Below are positions 26,482 through 35,091 of a stretch of 38,050 nucleotides of DNA, one piece after another. Each line of letters begins with the position of its first letter. The first letter of the stretch is position 1. The stretch lies in IMG/VR virus record IMGVR_UViG_3300017779_000037, positions 1-38,050 of that record; one strand, written 5' to 3'. The stretch comes from a virus. Position numbers and translations under genes: made by a program. The notes beneath the pieces were generated by a model that saw only the letters and a program-made list of their open reading frames with translations, made no database searches and was not told where the DNA came from.

Positions 26482-27387
26482 ATGGCGGTGATATCAAACA
26501 GTGACTTAAGTACACTAAGAAATACACTTAATACCATTTTAAATGGTACAGGTGTTGCTGGTGGCTATAATCAGTCACACTCGGTAACGGCCAACCCTGC
26601 GGCAGGTGATACAATCGATGATGCATATCAAGATTCATTATTTTCTGCGGCGGCAAAGGTCACAAATTATTATAACATTACAAACCCACTAACGGCTGTC
26701 AATGCTGGTGATGTAATTGATGACAATCAATATTACAATCATGCATCAACATTGAATTCAAGTTTAGATACTAGATTTAATAATCCATGGGATTATTCAA
26801 CTGGTTGGGACATGACAACTGCAACTGAAACAACTGAAACAGTTGCCAATTGGAACGGATCACACAACACGGTCACAAGAGTTCAATTTGGTTCAGAAGC
26901 AGATATGAATGCCTGGTTTTCTGCTGGTGGAGAAATCAGAATATCAATGTCTCACAACGACACAAGTGATAACCAACAAGGAACATCTTGGGAACAATTA
27001 ACTTCTGAAATGGGTACATATAGAATTTCAGTTAGACCAACAGACACAACAACAGTGACAGATTCAATACGTAAAAAGTATTCAGACTTGACTACATCGT
27101 ATGTAGAAATCAAAAAAGAAAATGCTGATGATGGTGACTATAGTTCTAACTATGCATCTATTGAAGCATACAAATCAGGTGCTGACATTTACGTAAGAAT
27201 TACATTAAATGATGCTCACGTGGCGAAGTCAGGTTCTGGTTCAGGATACGGCGGCCCATGGTCTTGGACGGGAGCTGATTCAGTTCCTGGTACTTCAACA
27301 GTAAATGTTTCATCACTGAAACTATCAAACTCATCTGGTTCCGTTAACATTACGAATCCTACATTTACAGTAACAGACAGTCTATAA
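26482..27387 (+). CDS. Virion structural protein, paralogue 1 (GYNQSH type)
   Basis: A 301-residue protein, Thr/Ser/Asn-rich and short of Cys, as usual for extracellular virion parts. Landmarks are NSDLSTLRNTLNTIL at the start, GGYNQSHSV (27-35), WFSAGGEIRIS (about 145-155), SWEQLTSEMGTY, TSYVEIKKEN, VRITLNDAHV and PWSWTGADSVPGT. All but the first recur in order in the next gene, so the two are tandem paralogues. I do not know the family's role. The late position and composition suggest a fibre, collar or baseplate-peripheral protein. The ribosome site TAGGAG lies about six bases before ATG, right after a 12-base palindrome. Confidence 0.65.
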   Translation: MAVISNSDLSTLRNTLNTILNGTGVAGGYNQSHSVTANPAAGDTIDDAYQDSLFSAAAKVTNYYNITNPLTAVNAGDVIDDNQYYNHASTLNSSLDTRFNNPWDYSTGWDMTTATETTETVANWNGSHNTVTRVQFGSEADMNAWFSAGGEIRISMSHNDTSDNQQGTSWEQLTSEMGTYRISVRPTDTTTVTDSIRKKYSDLTTSYVEIKKENADDGDYSSNYASIEAYKSGADIYVRITLNDAHVAKSGSGSGYGGPWSWTGADSVPGTSTVNVSSLKLSNSSGSVNITNPTFTVTDSL

Positions 27388-27416
27388 TAAACTGTTATGA
27401 CACAAGGATCTAAAGA

Positions 27417-28397
27417 ATGGCACCACAGAGTTACTATTTAGGAGGGAAAATACGAGCATCCGACTACAATGGATTTGCAGATGATATAAATGAAATTGTA
27501 GGTATTGGAGCTGGTGACTCAGGCTATGGCCAATCCCATTTAGTAATTCCAAACGTTGCCTCTGGCGTTAAAATTAATGCGACACATATGCAGTTACTCC
27601 TAACTGCATTAAAATTTGCAGGAAGACACCAGGGCACTACTATCAATTCACCAGAAGATACTAGTGACCCTGACTTCCCATCAGTTGGCAGACTTATAGA
27701 ACTTATTCCTACTTTAACTAATGATATCACTAATGTTCGTTCAAATAAGTTAAACTATGACATTGCAATGATGACACTTGCACAAAATGTAATATCATCA
27801 TCAAAAACTTATGTAATACCTAATCAAGCAGGCGATGTCTGGGATAGCCAAGTGACATATGAAGTTTCTGCTATTTTTACCGATGAAGACGCAAGAAGAC
27901 ATTTTTTCAATGCAGGTGGTGAAATTAGATTAGACACAAATTTTATCGCCAGTGGCACAGATTTACAAAGTTTAGACTGGGAGTCTTTATTCCAAGCAGT
28001 TGGTATGATTAAACTTAGTCATAACGTAACAGAAGTTACAGGAAATACAGGAACGCCAGGTGGCGGATTTACTGGGTTAACTTCTACATATACTAAAATC
28101 TACGAAAAAGCAGGTGGTTCAGGCGGTTCTGGATACTATGCAAACAACAAATATGAAATCATGGCTAGATTAAACGGTACAAATGCTATTGATTTTAGAC
28201 TTGATTTCTATGATACTCACGTACAAGATAGTGGGTTTTATAGCGGTGTACCGTGGACTGGACAAGATTACGTAGCAGGAACTCTTACTGCACAAGTAGA
28301 CATTCAATATGCTAATGACACAGACCCATCGGGCTTAGGTGTTGTAGTAGATCCAGCGGGCCCAGGTCCAACATTTTCTAATATTTCTCAACTTTAA
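27417..28397 (+). CDS. Virion structural protein, paralogue 2 (GYGQSH type)
   Basis: A 326-residue protein sharing ordered motifs with its neighbour: GYGQSHLV, FFNAGGEIRLD, DWESLFQAVGM, STYTKIYEK, FRLDFYDTHV and PWTGQDYVAGT. It adds a central helical segment (VGRLIELIPTLTNDITNVRS) and a Gly/Pro-rich end (VVVDPAGPGPTF). The opening YLGGKIRASDYNGFADDIN matches the N-terminal adaptor style of phage fibre-like proteins. No enzymatic motif is seen. The start follows AAGGA, 29 bases after the previous stop, so the pair is co-transcribed. It is the last gene before the sigma70-type promoter at 28401. Confidence 0.65.
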   Translation: MAPQSYYLGGKIRASDYNGFADDINEIVGIGAGDSGYGQSHLVIPNVASGVKINATHMQLLLTALKFAGRHQGTTINSPEDTSDPDFPSVGRLIELIPTLTNDITNVRSNKLNYDIAMMTLAQNVISSSKTYVIPNQAGDVWDSQVTYEVSAIFTDEDARRHFFNAGGEIRLDTNFIASGTDLQSLDWESLFQAVGMIKLSHNVTEVTGNTGTPGGGFTGLTSTYTKIYEKAGGSGGSGYYANNKYEIMARLNGTNAIDFRLDFYDTHVQDSGFYSGVPWTGQDYVAGTLTAQVDIQYANDTDPSGLGVVVDPAGPGPTFSNISQL

Positions 28398-28400
28398 CTG

Positions 28401-28429
28401 TTGACATTGGTCGACTTTTCCTGTATTAT
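28401..28429 (+). promoter_or_regulatory. Strong sigma70-type promoter heading the glycan/radical-SAM operon
   Basis: TTGACA at 28401-28406 and TATTAT at 28424-28429 with a 17-base spacer, starting four bases after the upstream stop. The spacer holds the palindrome GTCGAC (28410-28415) but no GANTC, unlike the minus-strand promoters. There is no GATAAATA here. The first ATG is at 28454 after AAGGAG. Confidence 0.75.
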
Positions 28430-28453
28430 TAAAAGAATACAAGGAGTATAACC

Positions 28454-28831
28454 ATGTCAAACGATATTACACCTTCTCAAGAACAACTTGAAAGGCTTGA
28501 AAAAGCATTGGATTTTTCCAATACAATGCAGACTTTTAATCTTAATAAGAATAACCTAAAAGTCAAAACACAAAATCTTCTTAATTACAGTACAAATGGT
28601 GGGACATTTAATGTCAGTCAGTCATTGATTGGCTTTGTCCATATGATTGTTTCGTCAGGCAAAAAAGAAGTTATTATTATGGATAAAAATGATATACCTA
28701 TAAAAATTGAAGATACTGAAAAGTTTTTAGAAGATATTTCTAGTTTATATTTTGAAGCAATAAATGAATATTATAATGATTATCAGAAACTAAGAAGTTC
28801 CAGAAAGATTGAAAAGGTACTAGAGATATAA
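28454..28831 (+). CDS. Hypothetical protein, 125 aa, first gene of modification operon
   Basis: A 125-residue protein with no recognised family. It is helical at both ends (SQEQLERLEKALDFSNTM; YFEAINEYYNDYQKLRSSRK) with a beta segment between (KKEVIIMDKNDIPIKIED). No signal peptide or membrane segment is seen. The start follows AAGGAGTATAACC. It is the first gene behind the promoter at 28401, and its stop shares a base with the start of the first glycosyltransferase (TAATG), so translation is coupled. It may be a small adaptor or assembly factor for the fibre proteins upstream or the enzymes downstream; neither is demonstrable. Confidence 0.65.
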   Translation: MSNDITPSQEQLERLEKALDFSNTMQTFNLNKNNLKVKTQNLLNYSTNGGTFNVSQSLIGFVHMIVSSGKKEVIIMDKNDIPIKIEDTEKFLEDISSLYFEAINEYYNDYQKLRSSRKIEKVLEI

Positions 28832-29712
28832 TGAATAAGGGCGTTATTATCTTTGCGTCTAACAACGGGTTAATCGATTATATTAAGATTGCATGTGCGA
28901 GTGCAGGGTTTGTTAGAAAGAACTTATCAGGGTTTGATGAGGTATGTCTAATAACCGACAAAGATTCTATTAATACAAAAGAAGACCACGAGTTAATTGA
29001 AAAGTATTTCGATAGAGTTATATATCAAGACATACTACGCAAAGAAGAAAACATAAGATTATTTAAAGACGGTGGTTCAGGCAAATCTGATTACGCACCT
29101 TTTGTTAATAAATCAAGAGGAGATATATATTCACTATCTCCGTATAAAGAGAATTTGGTTATCGATTGTGATTACTTTGTAATGAGTAACACACTTGACC
29201 AAGTGTGGGGTAGCGAAAGCGACTTCATGATTAATTGTCAATATAGGGACATTGCAGGTAGACATGGTGGTAATGTTTCCTATATTGATGATTTTTCAAT
29301 ACCAATGTATTGGGCAACAGTTTTTTACTTTAGAAAATCTGAATATGCAGAAAATTTATTTTCATTAATCTCACACATAAAAGAAAACTACAAGTATTAT
29401 TATTTTCTATATAATTGCGGTGGCACTTTATTTAGAAATGATTTTGCTTTTTCAATGGCTATTCATATCATTAATGGTTGCGTAGATGCTTCTGCACCAT
29501 CACTTCCTATTGATTATTTAAACAACAGTTTTGATTTAGATTCAGTGTTTAGAGTCAATGATAGTAAAGACATTATAATGTATTGTGCAAAAGCAGAGAA
29601 GACAAGTGAACATTTATTAGCAAGATTTAACAATACTGATATTCATATCATGAATAAAAAATCAGTCGAAAGACATATTGATGAATTTTTAAATTGTGGG
29701 AGTGTAAAATGA
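28831..29712 (+). CDS. GT-A-fold glycosyltransferase-like protein 1
   Basis: A 293-residue protein. The Rossmann-like start GVIIFASNNGLIDYIKIACA is followed by a strand (EVCLIT) and a DxD metal/nucleotide-sugar motif in ENLVIDCDYFV (Asp112, Asp114), as in GT8-like GT-A enzymes. Downstream, YWATVFYFRKS and FRNDFAFSMAIHI match the acceptor-side strand and the '(N)DxA' helix of such enzymes. It would transfer a sugar from a nucleotide donor; donor and acceptor are unknown. It is a paralogue of the next gene (same start pattern, DxD and D-x-A helix). It is coupled by TAATG upstream and ATGA downstream. Confidence 0.75.
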   Translation: MNKGVIIFASNNGLIDYIKIACASAGFVRKNLSGFDEVCLITDKDSINTKEDHELIEKYFDRVIYQDILRKEENIRLFKDGGSGKSDYAPFVNKSRGDIYSLSPYKENLVIDCDYFVMSNTLDQVWGSESDFMINCQYRDIAGRHGGNVSYIDDFSIPMYWATVFYFRKSEYAENLFSLISHIKENYKYYYFLYNCGGTLFRNDFAFSMAIHIINGCVDASAPSLPIDYLNNSFDLDSVFRVNDSKDIIMYCAKAEKTSEHLLARFNNTDIHIMNKKSVERHIDEFLNCGSVK

Positions 29713-30569
29713 GCAAAGGTTATATAGCTATTGCACAAAACAATGAAGAACATGATTACTTAAAATTAGCCTATGCTATGGCGTTAAGTATAAAAGCTAC
29801 TCAAAAAGAAAACAAGATATGTATTTGCGTTGATGAACAAACAAAAGAAACAATGCAAGACAAGTATAAAGAAGTATTTGATTACGTTGTTGACATTCCG
29901 TGGAACGATGATGCTGGTCAAGACAAGTGGAAAATACATAATAAATGGAAATATGCTCACATGTCTCCGTTTAAAGAAAGTATCATATTAGATACTGATA
30001 TGGTGTTTACTCATTCAGTGGATCATTGGTGGGACTATCTATCAAAAAAAGATTTATGGGTATGTACAAATGTTAAAACATTTAGAAATGAAAATGTTGT
30101 AGATGATTATTATAGAAAAAAGTTTACACAATTAGAATTGCCAAATGCTTATAGTAACTTTACATACTTCAAAGAGTCTTCCACTACATATGAGTTTTTT
30201 CGTATGGTCGAAATTATTATGACACATTGGAATGTTTACTATGATAAGTTTATGAAAGGCACAGGTCAAAACTGGATGAGTGCAGATTTGGCATATGCAT
30301 TAGCTATAAAGTTATTAGACTTAGAAGATACTGTTTGTGATTATAATATTAAAGATGTACCAACATTTGTACACATGAAAAGTTTCGTACAGAATATACC
30401 ACAACATAAAATTTCAAATGACTGGACACAAAGTTTAACTAGCCAATTGTCAGATGATTTGAAAGTAAGAGTAGCAAACTATGAACAATCATTGCCGTTT
30501 CATTATGTAGAAAAGAATTGGATGACAGATGAAAAAATCCAACAATATGAGAGGGCATTAGGAGTATGA
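29709..30569 (+). CDS. GT-A-fold glycosyltransferase-like protein 2
   Basis: A 286-residue protein from MSKGYIAIAQNN. The frame is open 15 bases further up, but GGGAG lies before 29709, and that start gives a standard ATGA overlap. It shares with its neighbour the N-terminal AxxN...DYLKLAYAMALSI, the DxD in ESIILDTDMVF (Asp95, Asp97) and a late helix MSADLAYALAIKLL. Two aromatic stretches (HWWDYLSKKDLWVCT, MTHWNVYYDKF) flank the acceptor side. A paralogous pair in tandem suggests two successive or alternative sugar transfers. The stop overlaps the next start by ATGA. Confidence 0.78.
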   Translation: MSKGYIAIAQNNEEHDYLKLAYAMALSIKATQKENKICICVDEQTKETMQDKYKEVFDYVVDIPWNDDAGQDKWKIHNKWKYAHMSPFKESIILDTDMVFTHSVDHWWDYLSKKDLWVCTNVKTFRNENVVDDYYRKKFTQLELPNAYSNFTYFKESSTTYEFFRMVEIIMTHWNVYYDKFMKGTGQNWMSADLAYALAIKLLDLEDTVCDYNIKDVPTFVHMKSFVQNIPQHKISNDWTQSLTSQLSDDLKVRVANYEQSLPFHYVEKNWMTDEKIQQYERALGV

Positions 30570-31156
30570 GTATATTAAGTGTAGAATTAACAGAAGAAAA
30601 TAAAAGAGAAGTACGAGTAGTTTCATTTGATGAAAAAGGGAAAATAGATTCTATATCATCAAAAGTACCTGAACAAGAAAATCTTTTATATGCATATTTC
30701 ACTATGGACGATATGATACCTTTTATGCAAGGTACAAATAAAATGTCAGACTACTTAGTTTCAAAAACTAAAGATGTATTCACATATGAAATTATCAAAA
30801 CCAAGGTAAGTATTAAAAAACGTTCAAAAGAAAGTCAGTTATTTCAAATACCAGATGTAAAAAATGTAGATATTGATATAACATATGACGGAAAAGAATT
30901 TAAATTTATACCAAGCGAAGAAATAGTAAAAGGGTCAGGTGTTAATAATTCACAACAGGTTACTGTAGGCGGCAAACATGCACATGTATTTTTTATAACA
31001 CATGACAACAAGCCTGAACATTTGATACAAACAATGCAAATACCATTTGCTGATTTATTATCTGGGCCAGTTTCTATTAAATTCGACTATAATAAATACA
31101 GTATAAGTTTATATACCCAGAAGTTTCTGGAAACATATTCATTCAGGAGATTATAA
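30566..31156 (+). CDS. Hypothetical protein, 196 aa, within glycosyltransferase cluster
   Basis: A 196-residue protein with no recognised family. It is beta-rich, with alternating strands (VRVVSFDEKG, NVDIDITYDGKEFKFIP, QQVTVGGKHAHVFFITHD, PVSIKFDYNKYSISLY) and Lys-rich helices in the first half. The look is of a small beta-sandwich, perhaps a structural or binding protein, and a candidate acceptor for the modifying enzymes around it. It is coupled to genes on both sides (ATGA before, TAATG after). Confidence 0.65.
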   Translation: MSILSVELTEENKREVRVVSFDEKGKIDSISSKVPEQENLLYAYFTMDDMIPFMQGTNKMSDYLVSKTKDVFTYEIIKTKVSIKKRSKESQLFQIPDVKNVDIDITYDGKEFKFIPSEEIVKGSGVNNSQQVTVGGKHAHVFFITHDNKPEHLIQTMQIPFADLLSGPVSIKFDYNKYSISLYTQKFLETYSFRRL

Positions 31157-32130
31157 TGAAACTTGAAATAGGCGAACTAGATGTTTTTTATCTAAGTTAT
31201 GACGAACCCAATAAAGAAGAACATTGGGCTGATATTATCAGTAAGTTCCCTTTTGCGAAAAGAGTAGACGGAGTAAAAGGATTTGATAATGCACACAAAG
31301 AATGTGCAAGACAAAGCGACACAGATAGGTTTATTACTATTGATGGAGATAACATCGTAGAAGAAAACTTTTTTGATTTAGAATTAATATTCCCAGAAGG
31401 AACAGATTTAGAAAACTCTGTTATATCTTGGAGTGCAAAAAATATGACTAATGGTTTAGTATACGGCAATGGAGGCATCAAATGCTGGCCAGTGAAACTT
31501 GTATTAGAAATGAAGACACACGAAAATGCAGTAGACGAAACAAAGAAAGTAGACTTTTGTTGGGACTTGAATTATATCCAGATGAATAATATATATTCAC
31601 GTGTATTTAATTCCGGTTCTCCATTTCAAGCCTTTCGTGCAGGTTATCGTGAAGGTTCTAAAATGTCACTTGATGAAGGTAAGAAGGTACCAGTAGATGA
31701 ATTTAAAAATCGTATCTGGCCAAAGAATTATGAACGTTTAATTACATGGTGCAACATTGGTGCTGACATAGAGAACGGTTTATGGGCATGTTATGGTGCA
31801 AGATTAGGATGTTACGATACTAATCTTAATGAAGATTTTATTCTTGAAAATATTTCAAGCTATGATTGGTTTAAAGAATATTTTGATAATACAGTTTTTC
31901 CAAAGTTTCAAGGTGGTGAAGAAAAATGTGAGAGAACTAAATTGGAATGGGATTACGATAAACTATTTGATGAAGCCGTTCGTATTGGTGATATACTAGA
32001 AGATAAAATTGGCATGGAATTATGTGATCCAACTCCTGAGGTTGCTAAGTTTTTTAAACGTGTTTATGTCAACCCACCAAGAGTTAACAATCCATTAGCA
32101 ACAGAGAAACAAACTGGTTGGGACAAATAA
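31156..32130 (+). CDS. Glycosyltransferase-like protein (GT2-type start)
   Basis: A 324-residue protein. The opening DVFYLSYDEPNKEEHWADI, then FPFAKRVDGVKGFDNAHKEC, then DRFITIDGDNIV, has the GT-A layout: beta strand, donor-binding loop, and a DxD in IDGDN (Asp63, Asp65). Proteins with this pattern occur in marine phages, annotated at most as glycosyltransferase-like. The rest is Trp- and Cys-rich (GIKCWPVKLV, KVDFCWDLNYIQ, LWACYGARLGCYD). A Pro-rich tail follows. It starts on TAATG with AGGAG in place and ends five bases before the first radical SAM gene. Catalytic role is inferred. Confidence 0.7.
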   Translation: MKLEIGELDVFYLSYDEPNKEEHWADIISKFPFAKRVDGVKGFDNAHKECARQSDTDRFITIDGDNIVEENFFDLELIFPEGTDLENSVISWSAKNMTNGLVYGNGGIKCWPVKLVLEMKTHENAVDETKKVDFCWDLNYIQMNNIYSRVFNSGSPFQAFRAGYREGSKMSLDEGKKVPVDEFKNRIWPKNYERLITWCNIGADIENGLWACYGARLGCYDTNLNEDFILENISSYDWFKEYFDNTVFPKFQGGEEKCERTKLEWDYDKLFDEAVRIGDILEDKIGMELCDPTPEVAKFFKRVYVNPPRVNNPLATEKQTGWDK

Positions 32131-32135
32131 TTTAA

Positions 32136-33704
32136 ATGTCTAACTATGATGATGACGCAATAGTAACGAGAGATAAGTTAAACGCTCTATCTCCGTCAAT
32201 GTGTATGGCGAAGTGGTTGCAAGTAAGTTTGCATCTACCACAAGGTCGTACACATAGTTGTTATCATCCTCCAACACATCCAATACCATTAGAAGAACTT
32301 AAAAAAGATCCTAATGCGTTACACAACACAACTTTTAAATTAGAAGAACGCAAACAAATGAAATGTGGCGACCGTCCTGAAGGTTGCCAATATTGCTGGA
32401 ACGTTGAAGACGCTCCGAATCCACCTAAGGGTGGTAGATTGAGTGATAGACATTATCGCTCAAGTGAATGGTGGGTAAAAGATGCCTGGGATGAAGTAGT
32501 TAATAATCCTTGGGACCACAACATCACTCCTAGATATGTTGAGGTGAACTTTAATCAAGCATGTAATTTTAAATGCAGTTATTGTTCACCACACTTATCT
32601 ACAGCATGGGAAGACGATGTAAAAAAGCACGGCGGTTTCCGTTTCAGCAATGGTACAGGGCATAATGATATAGATTACTTACGTAAGACTGGTCTTATGC
32701 CACTTGAAGTTGCTCGTAAAGATAATCCTTATATTGAAGCATTCTGGAAATGGTTTCCAATGATATACAGAGACTTGAAAGTTTTTCGTATGACTGGTGG
32801 AGAACCGTTAATGGATAGTAACACGTTTAAAGTATTTGATTATGTAAACGAGAATCCAAATCCATTTCTTGATTTAAGTATTACATCTAACATGTGCCCG
32901 CCACAAGATAAGTTATTTGATAAATTTATTGATAAGATTAAAGCATGTGAAGAAATAAGAGTTTGGGAAGATCCAAAAAGATTTAATCCTGATAGTGGCA
33001 ATCATTGGTATGTTGCTCCAGCATATAAGCATTTTAGTTTATATGTTAGTGTTGATGGTGTTGGCAAACAAGCAGAATATATGCGTGATGGACTAGACTT
33101 TAACAAGATGTATGAAAACTGTCGCAGAGTATTACGTGAAACAGACGGTACAGAAATTTCATTTATCAATACGTTTCAACTATTGAGTATTCCAAATCTG
33201 CGTGGTTTCTTGCAGATGGTTTTAGATTTACGTGAAGAATTTGGATATGAAAATCAAGAAGACAAAATTATACAACCACCGGATCATAATGGGTTCAAAC
33301 ACCCACCTTTTGTTAGAAAGAAACGACAACGTGTGTGGTTTGATATTCCTTATCTGAGATATCCAGATTGGATGACAATACAATTAGCAGACCAAGAGTT
33401 ATTAGATTCCATACAAAAAAATATTGACTTTATGAAAGATAATGTACTGGAGAATGATTTATATGGTCGCAAATATACAGGCTTTAAGAATTATGAAGTA
33501 TTGAAACTTGAGCGTGATTTAGCATGGGCCAAAGAAGGGCTAAATATGAGTGATGAAGATTTAAGTAATCATTTAATTCGTTTTTATGAATATTTTACAC
33601 AATATGATAATAGACGAAATTTAAACTTTTTGGAGACCTTTCCAGAGATGAAAGATTTTTGGAATGAAGCTAAATCAGAGTATGAGGAAAAATATGGATC
33701 CTAA
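32136..33704 (+). CDS. Twitch-domain radical SAM protein, type A (copy 1)
   Basis: A 522-residue radical SAM protein. The N-terminal twitch-like part has Cys23, Cys42 in SCYHPPTHPIPLEEL, and Cys84/Cys87 in CQYCW, likely ligands of an auxiliary Fe-S cluster. The radical SAM core begins at residue 134 with CNFKCSYC (Cys143, 147, 150), which binds the [4Fe-4S] cluster that cleaves S-adenosylmethionine; MTGGEPLM is the SAM-binding GGE motif. The core continues with SITSNMCP and LYVSVDGVGKQAEYMRDG. It belongs to the phage-borne 'twitch domain-containing radical SAM' group, whose substrates are unknown. Closest relative here is the gene at 35081. No clear ribosome site is seen, and it lies five bases after the previous stop. 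Confidence 0.85.
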   Translation: MSNYDDDAIVTRDKLNALSPSMCMAKWLQVSLHLPQGRTHSCYHPPTHPIPLEELKKDPNALHNTTFKLEERKQMKCGDRPEGCQYCWNVEDAPNPPKGGRLSDRHYRSSEWWVKDAWDEVVNNPWDHNITPRYVEVNFNQACNFKCSYCSPHLSTAWEDDVKKHGGFRFSNGTGHNDIDYLRKTGLMPLEVARKDNPYIEAFWKWFPMIYRDLKVFRMTGGEPLMDSNTFKVFDYVNENPNPFLDLSITSNMCPPQDKLFDKFIDKIKACEEIRVWEDPKRFNPDSGNHWYVAPAYKHFSLYVSVDGVGKQAEYMRDGLDFNKMYENCRRVLRETDGTEISFINTFQLLSIPNLRGFLQMVLDLREEFGYENQEDKIIQPPDHNGFKHPPFVRKKRQRVWFDIPYLRYPDWMTIQLADQELLDSIQKNIDFMKDNVLENDLYGRKYTGFKNYEVLKLERDLAWAKEGLNMSDEDLSNHLIRFYEYFTQYDNRRNLNFLETFPEMKDFWNEAKSEYEEKYGS

Positions 33705-35091
33705 TATTAAAAGAAAATCAGGTGATTCGTTTTGTGCCTTAGCATGGATGCATACAAGTTCAGAACCATACGGCACATGCAGAAGTTGTTGTATTGCCCG
33801 TGACCATATTACCAGAGAAGACGGTAAGATTTATTCATTAGCTGAATATACTGTTAGTGATATCATTAATAGTACGTATATGAAAAAGTTACGTACAGCA
33901 ATGCGTAATGGTGGTAAGCCAAAGCAGTGCAAAACATGTTGGGACGATGAAGCAAACGGTAAAGAAAGCAAACGATTAATATATAATAAAATGGTAGAGC
34001 ATGTCAATATGGAGATTGACTATGATGCAGAAGTTTGTATTCCACGTGATTTGCAAATTAATATAGGAAACGTATGTAATCTAAAGTGTAGAACATGTTC
34101 TCCTGTATGTTCATCTAAGTGGGCAGTAGAATATAGAGATAGAGGAAAAGATATTTGGAAGCCTGACTTTGATACAGAGTTTAATGATTTTGAAAATAGT
34201 GTATTCTGGCATGATATAGATAACTGGTCAAAAACAGTAGAGAGACTTGAGATAATGGGCGGAGAGCCGTTCTACAGTAAAAGTTTTAAAAAACTAGTAG
34301 ATGCATTAATTGACAATGGAAGTAGTAAGCATATCAGTATGAACTTAAGTACAAACGGTACAATATTCAATAGTAAAATGATGGACAGAATGCTTAGAAA
34401 CTTTAAACGAGTGGGTATAAATTTAAGTATTGATGGTATAGGAAAACATTTTGATTATATTAGACATGGTGTTCCGTGGGAAACTGTAAAATCTAATTTA
34501 GATAGTTTCTTTCATTTGTATATGAATCAACTTGAATATAAACAAAATAAAAATGATGGGTTTAAACTCTCAATGAGTTATACTATTACAATCGGAAATT
34601 TAAATATTTTTTATCTGAAAGATATACATGAGTTCTTTCATAAAAATTATATACAGTATACTGGCGTACAAGACGAATTCTTTAATAGAATTCCATTCTT
34701 AGAAATATGGAATAATGTAGTTCATTTTCCTAGTTTCTATAGTGCAAATGTTTTACCAGATGAAGTGAAAGGTAAAATATTACGTAGAGTTACAAGACCA
34801 CAAGAATATGGTATGGACGCATGGGATAGAGATACATACGTAAATGATATTACACCAATATTAAATCATGCTAAAAAAGGTTGCAAGAATGATGACTGGT
34901 TAGCTTTTGTTAGAGAGACAATGGAAACAGATAGATATAGAAAAGAAAATTTTGAAGAAACATTTCCTGAATTATTTGAGTTATTGAAACCATATTGGGA
35001 AAAGGCAAAGAGTGAGTTTATTAATGAAGAATCTAAGATATTCAAATTAGATACGATAATTAGAAATAAAGGTACTAATAATGACTCGTAA
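33694..35091 (+). CDS. Twitch-domain radical SAM protein, type B (copy 1)
   Basis: A 465-residue protein from MDPNIKRKSG. The frame opens 30 bases earlier, but GAGGA sits just before 33694, giving an 11-base overlap with the previous gene. The N-terminal cluster region has Cys14 in FCALAWMHT, Cys29/32/33 in GTCRSCC and Cys79/82 in CKTCW. The radical SAM motif is CNLKCRTC (Cys128, 132, 135), and the SAM motif is IMGGEPF. NLSTNGTIFN and GINLSIDGIGKHFDYIRHG complete the barrel. It lacks the HPP segment of type A and shares the FCxAxW(M/S)HT start with the gene at 37338. The reaction is unknown; being coupled to a type A gene suggests they act together. Confidence 0.85.
   Translation: MDPNIKRKSGDSFCALAWMHTSSEPYGTCRSCCIARDHITREDGKIYSLAEYTVSDIINSTYMKKLRTAMRNGGKPKQCKTCWDDEANGKESKRLIYNKMVEHVNMEIDYDAEVCIPRDLQINIGNVCNLKCRTCSPVCSSKWAVEYRDRGKDIWKPDFDTEFNDFENSVFWHDIDNWSKTVERLEIMGGEPFYSKSFKKLVDALIDNGSSKHISMNLSTNGTIFNSKMMDRMLRNFKRVGINLSIDGIGKHFDYIRHGVPWETVKSNLDSFFHLYMNQLEYKQNKNDGFKLSMSYTITIGNLNIFYLKDIHEFFHKNYIQYTGVQDEFFNRIPFLEIWNNVVHFPSFYSANVLPDEVKGKILRRVTRPQEYGMDAWDRDTYVNDITPILNHAKKGCKNDDWLAFVRETMETDRYRKENFEETFPELFELLKPYWEKAKSEFINEESKIFKLDTIIRNKGTNNDS

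Noticed and set aside
31091-31098. AATAAATA within the 196-aa gene as a late promoter for the downstream gene
   Set aside because: It is inside a coding region and 65 bases from the next ATG, unlike the 33-base spacing of the two accepted sites; chance in AT-rich sequence is likely.
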